Shown here in pieces: positions 4,995 to 5,109 of a DNA stretch of 5,109 nt. The stretch spans positions 1 to 5,109 of the forward strand of contig CAMJAG010000064.1 of the NCBI GenBank assembly GCA_946403545.1. Reading direction: 5' to 3'. Position numbers and translations under genes: made by a program. The notes beneath the pieces were generated by a model. The model was given only the letters and a program-made list of their open reading frames with translations, had not been told where the DNA came from and made no database searches. The DNA is from an uncultured Caryophanales bacterium (lineage in GTDB: Bacteria; Bacillota_I; Bacilli_A; RFN20; CAG-826). The stretch's first letter is position 1; every line of letters starts with the position of its first letter.

Positions 4995-5109
4995 CATTTA
5001 TAACGATTCATATAAATGATTACAAATTATGTAATTTATGTGCGGCTTTAGCGATATCTCGTAGAACTTACTACAAATATCGTAACAAAGAAGATCCTGA
5101 TTATTATGA
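4991..5109 (+). CDS. IS3-family transposase OrfB, N-terminal fragment (runs off the right edge)
   Basis: The -1 frame relative to orfA is open from 4943 to the window end. After the shift point it encodes about 39 residues ending in an incomplete codon. The fragment contains LCNLCAALAISRRTYYKY (near 5027-5080), matching the OrfB N-terminal helical motif in which an LC-x-x-L-x-[IV]-[SP]-R-x-x-YY pattern precedes the catalytic domain. The DDE integrase core lies beyond the window. There is no ATG or ribosome binding site in this frame, so the coordinate given is the shift point and not an independent start. Confidence 0.75.

Larger units (their letters stand above)
4638..5109 (+). mobile_element. 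IS3-family insertion sequence, left part (right end outside the window)
   Basis: The element is recognised from an IS3-type orfA, an orfB beginning in the -1 frame, and a left end starting TGGACTGAACCC at 4638; the 5'-TG terminus is typical of the IS3 family. The left end lies 24 bases after the DUF4097 stop. About 470 bases are present; complete IS3-family elements are usually about 1.2-1.5 kb, so most of orfB (the DDE transposase) and the right repeat are missing from view. Whether the copy is intact cannot be judged. The exact boundary was set from the terminal motif alone, since no target duplication can be checked. Confidence 0.85.

Noticed and set aside
5029..5040. Independent ATG start for orfB at 5029 or 5038
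   Set aside because: Both ATGs are in a different frame from the recognisable OrfB sequence, so they cannot start it.
1..5109. Mycoplasma-type code with TGA as tryptophan, suggested by the A+T richness
   Set aside because: All complete genes end at TAA or TAG with full-length family matches and use TGG for tryptophan; no in-frame TGA needs to be read through.

Overview
The window is A+T-rich (roughly two thirds A+T by eye) and reads as a low-GC Gram-positive genome, a Bacillota lineage such as Bacilli or Erysipelotrichia. The basis is strong AGGAGG-type ribosome binding sites, short intergenic gaps, a PadR/HAAS/DUF4097 gene trio and an IS3-family element. TGA is not needed as tryptophan in any complete gene and stops are TAA or TAG, so the standard bacterial code fits and Mycoplasma-type recoding does not. 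The exact taxon cannot be read from the window.

Layout, all on the + strand: (1) 2-439, the C-terminal end of an unrecognised gene, closed by an intrinsic terminator whose loop is the stop codon itself. (2) 511-2664, a tight two-gene unit: a class 3-like aldehyde dehydrogenase followed 12 bases later by an eight-helix YhhN/TMEM86-family membrane protein (lysoplasmalogenase), then a strong terminator at 2695-2721. (3) 2746-4613, a three-gene operon with a clear extended -10 promoter: a small PadR-type repressor, a HAAS/DUF1700 membrane protein and a membrane-anchored DUF4097 beta-solenoid protein. (4) 4638-5109, the left end of an IS3-family insertion sequence, with left terminal repeat, orfA, a -1 frameshift site and the first codons of orfB; it runs off the right edge.

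The two-gene unit suggests one pathway. A YhhN enzyme would cleave the vinyl-ether bond of lysoplasmalogen and release a fatty aldehyde, and the adjacent dehydrogenase would oxidise that aldehyde to a fatty acid. This would be a plasmalogen-turnover cassette of the kind expected in an anaerobe that makes plasmalogens. The PadR/HAAS/DUF4097 operon looks like an autoregulated envelope-associated module; its physiological signal is unknown.

The insertion sequence begins 24 bases after the DUF4097 stop codon. It appears to sit just after the left arm of what may have been the operon's own terminator. It brings its own hairpin, which can act as a terminator and also covers the ribosome binding site of orfA. 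No RNA genes, CRISPR arrays or minus-strand genes were supported. No non-coding stretch exceeds 300 bases.
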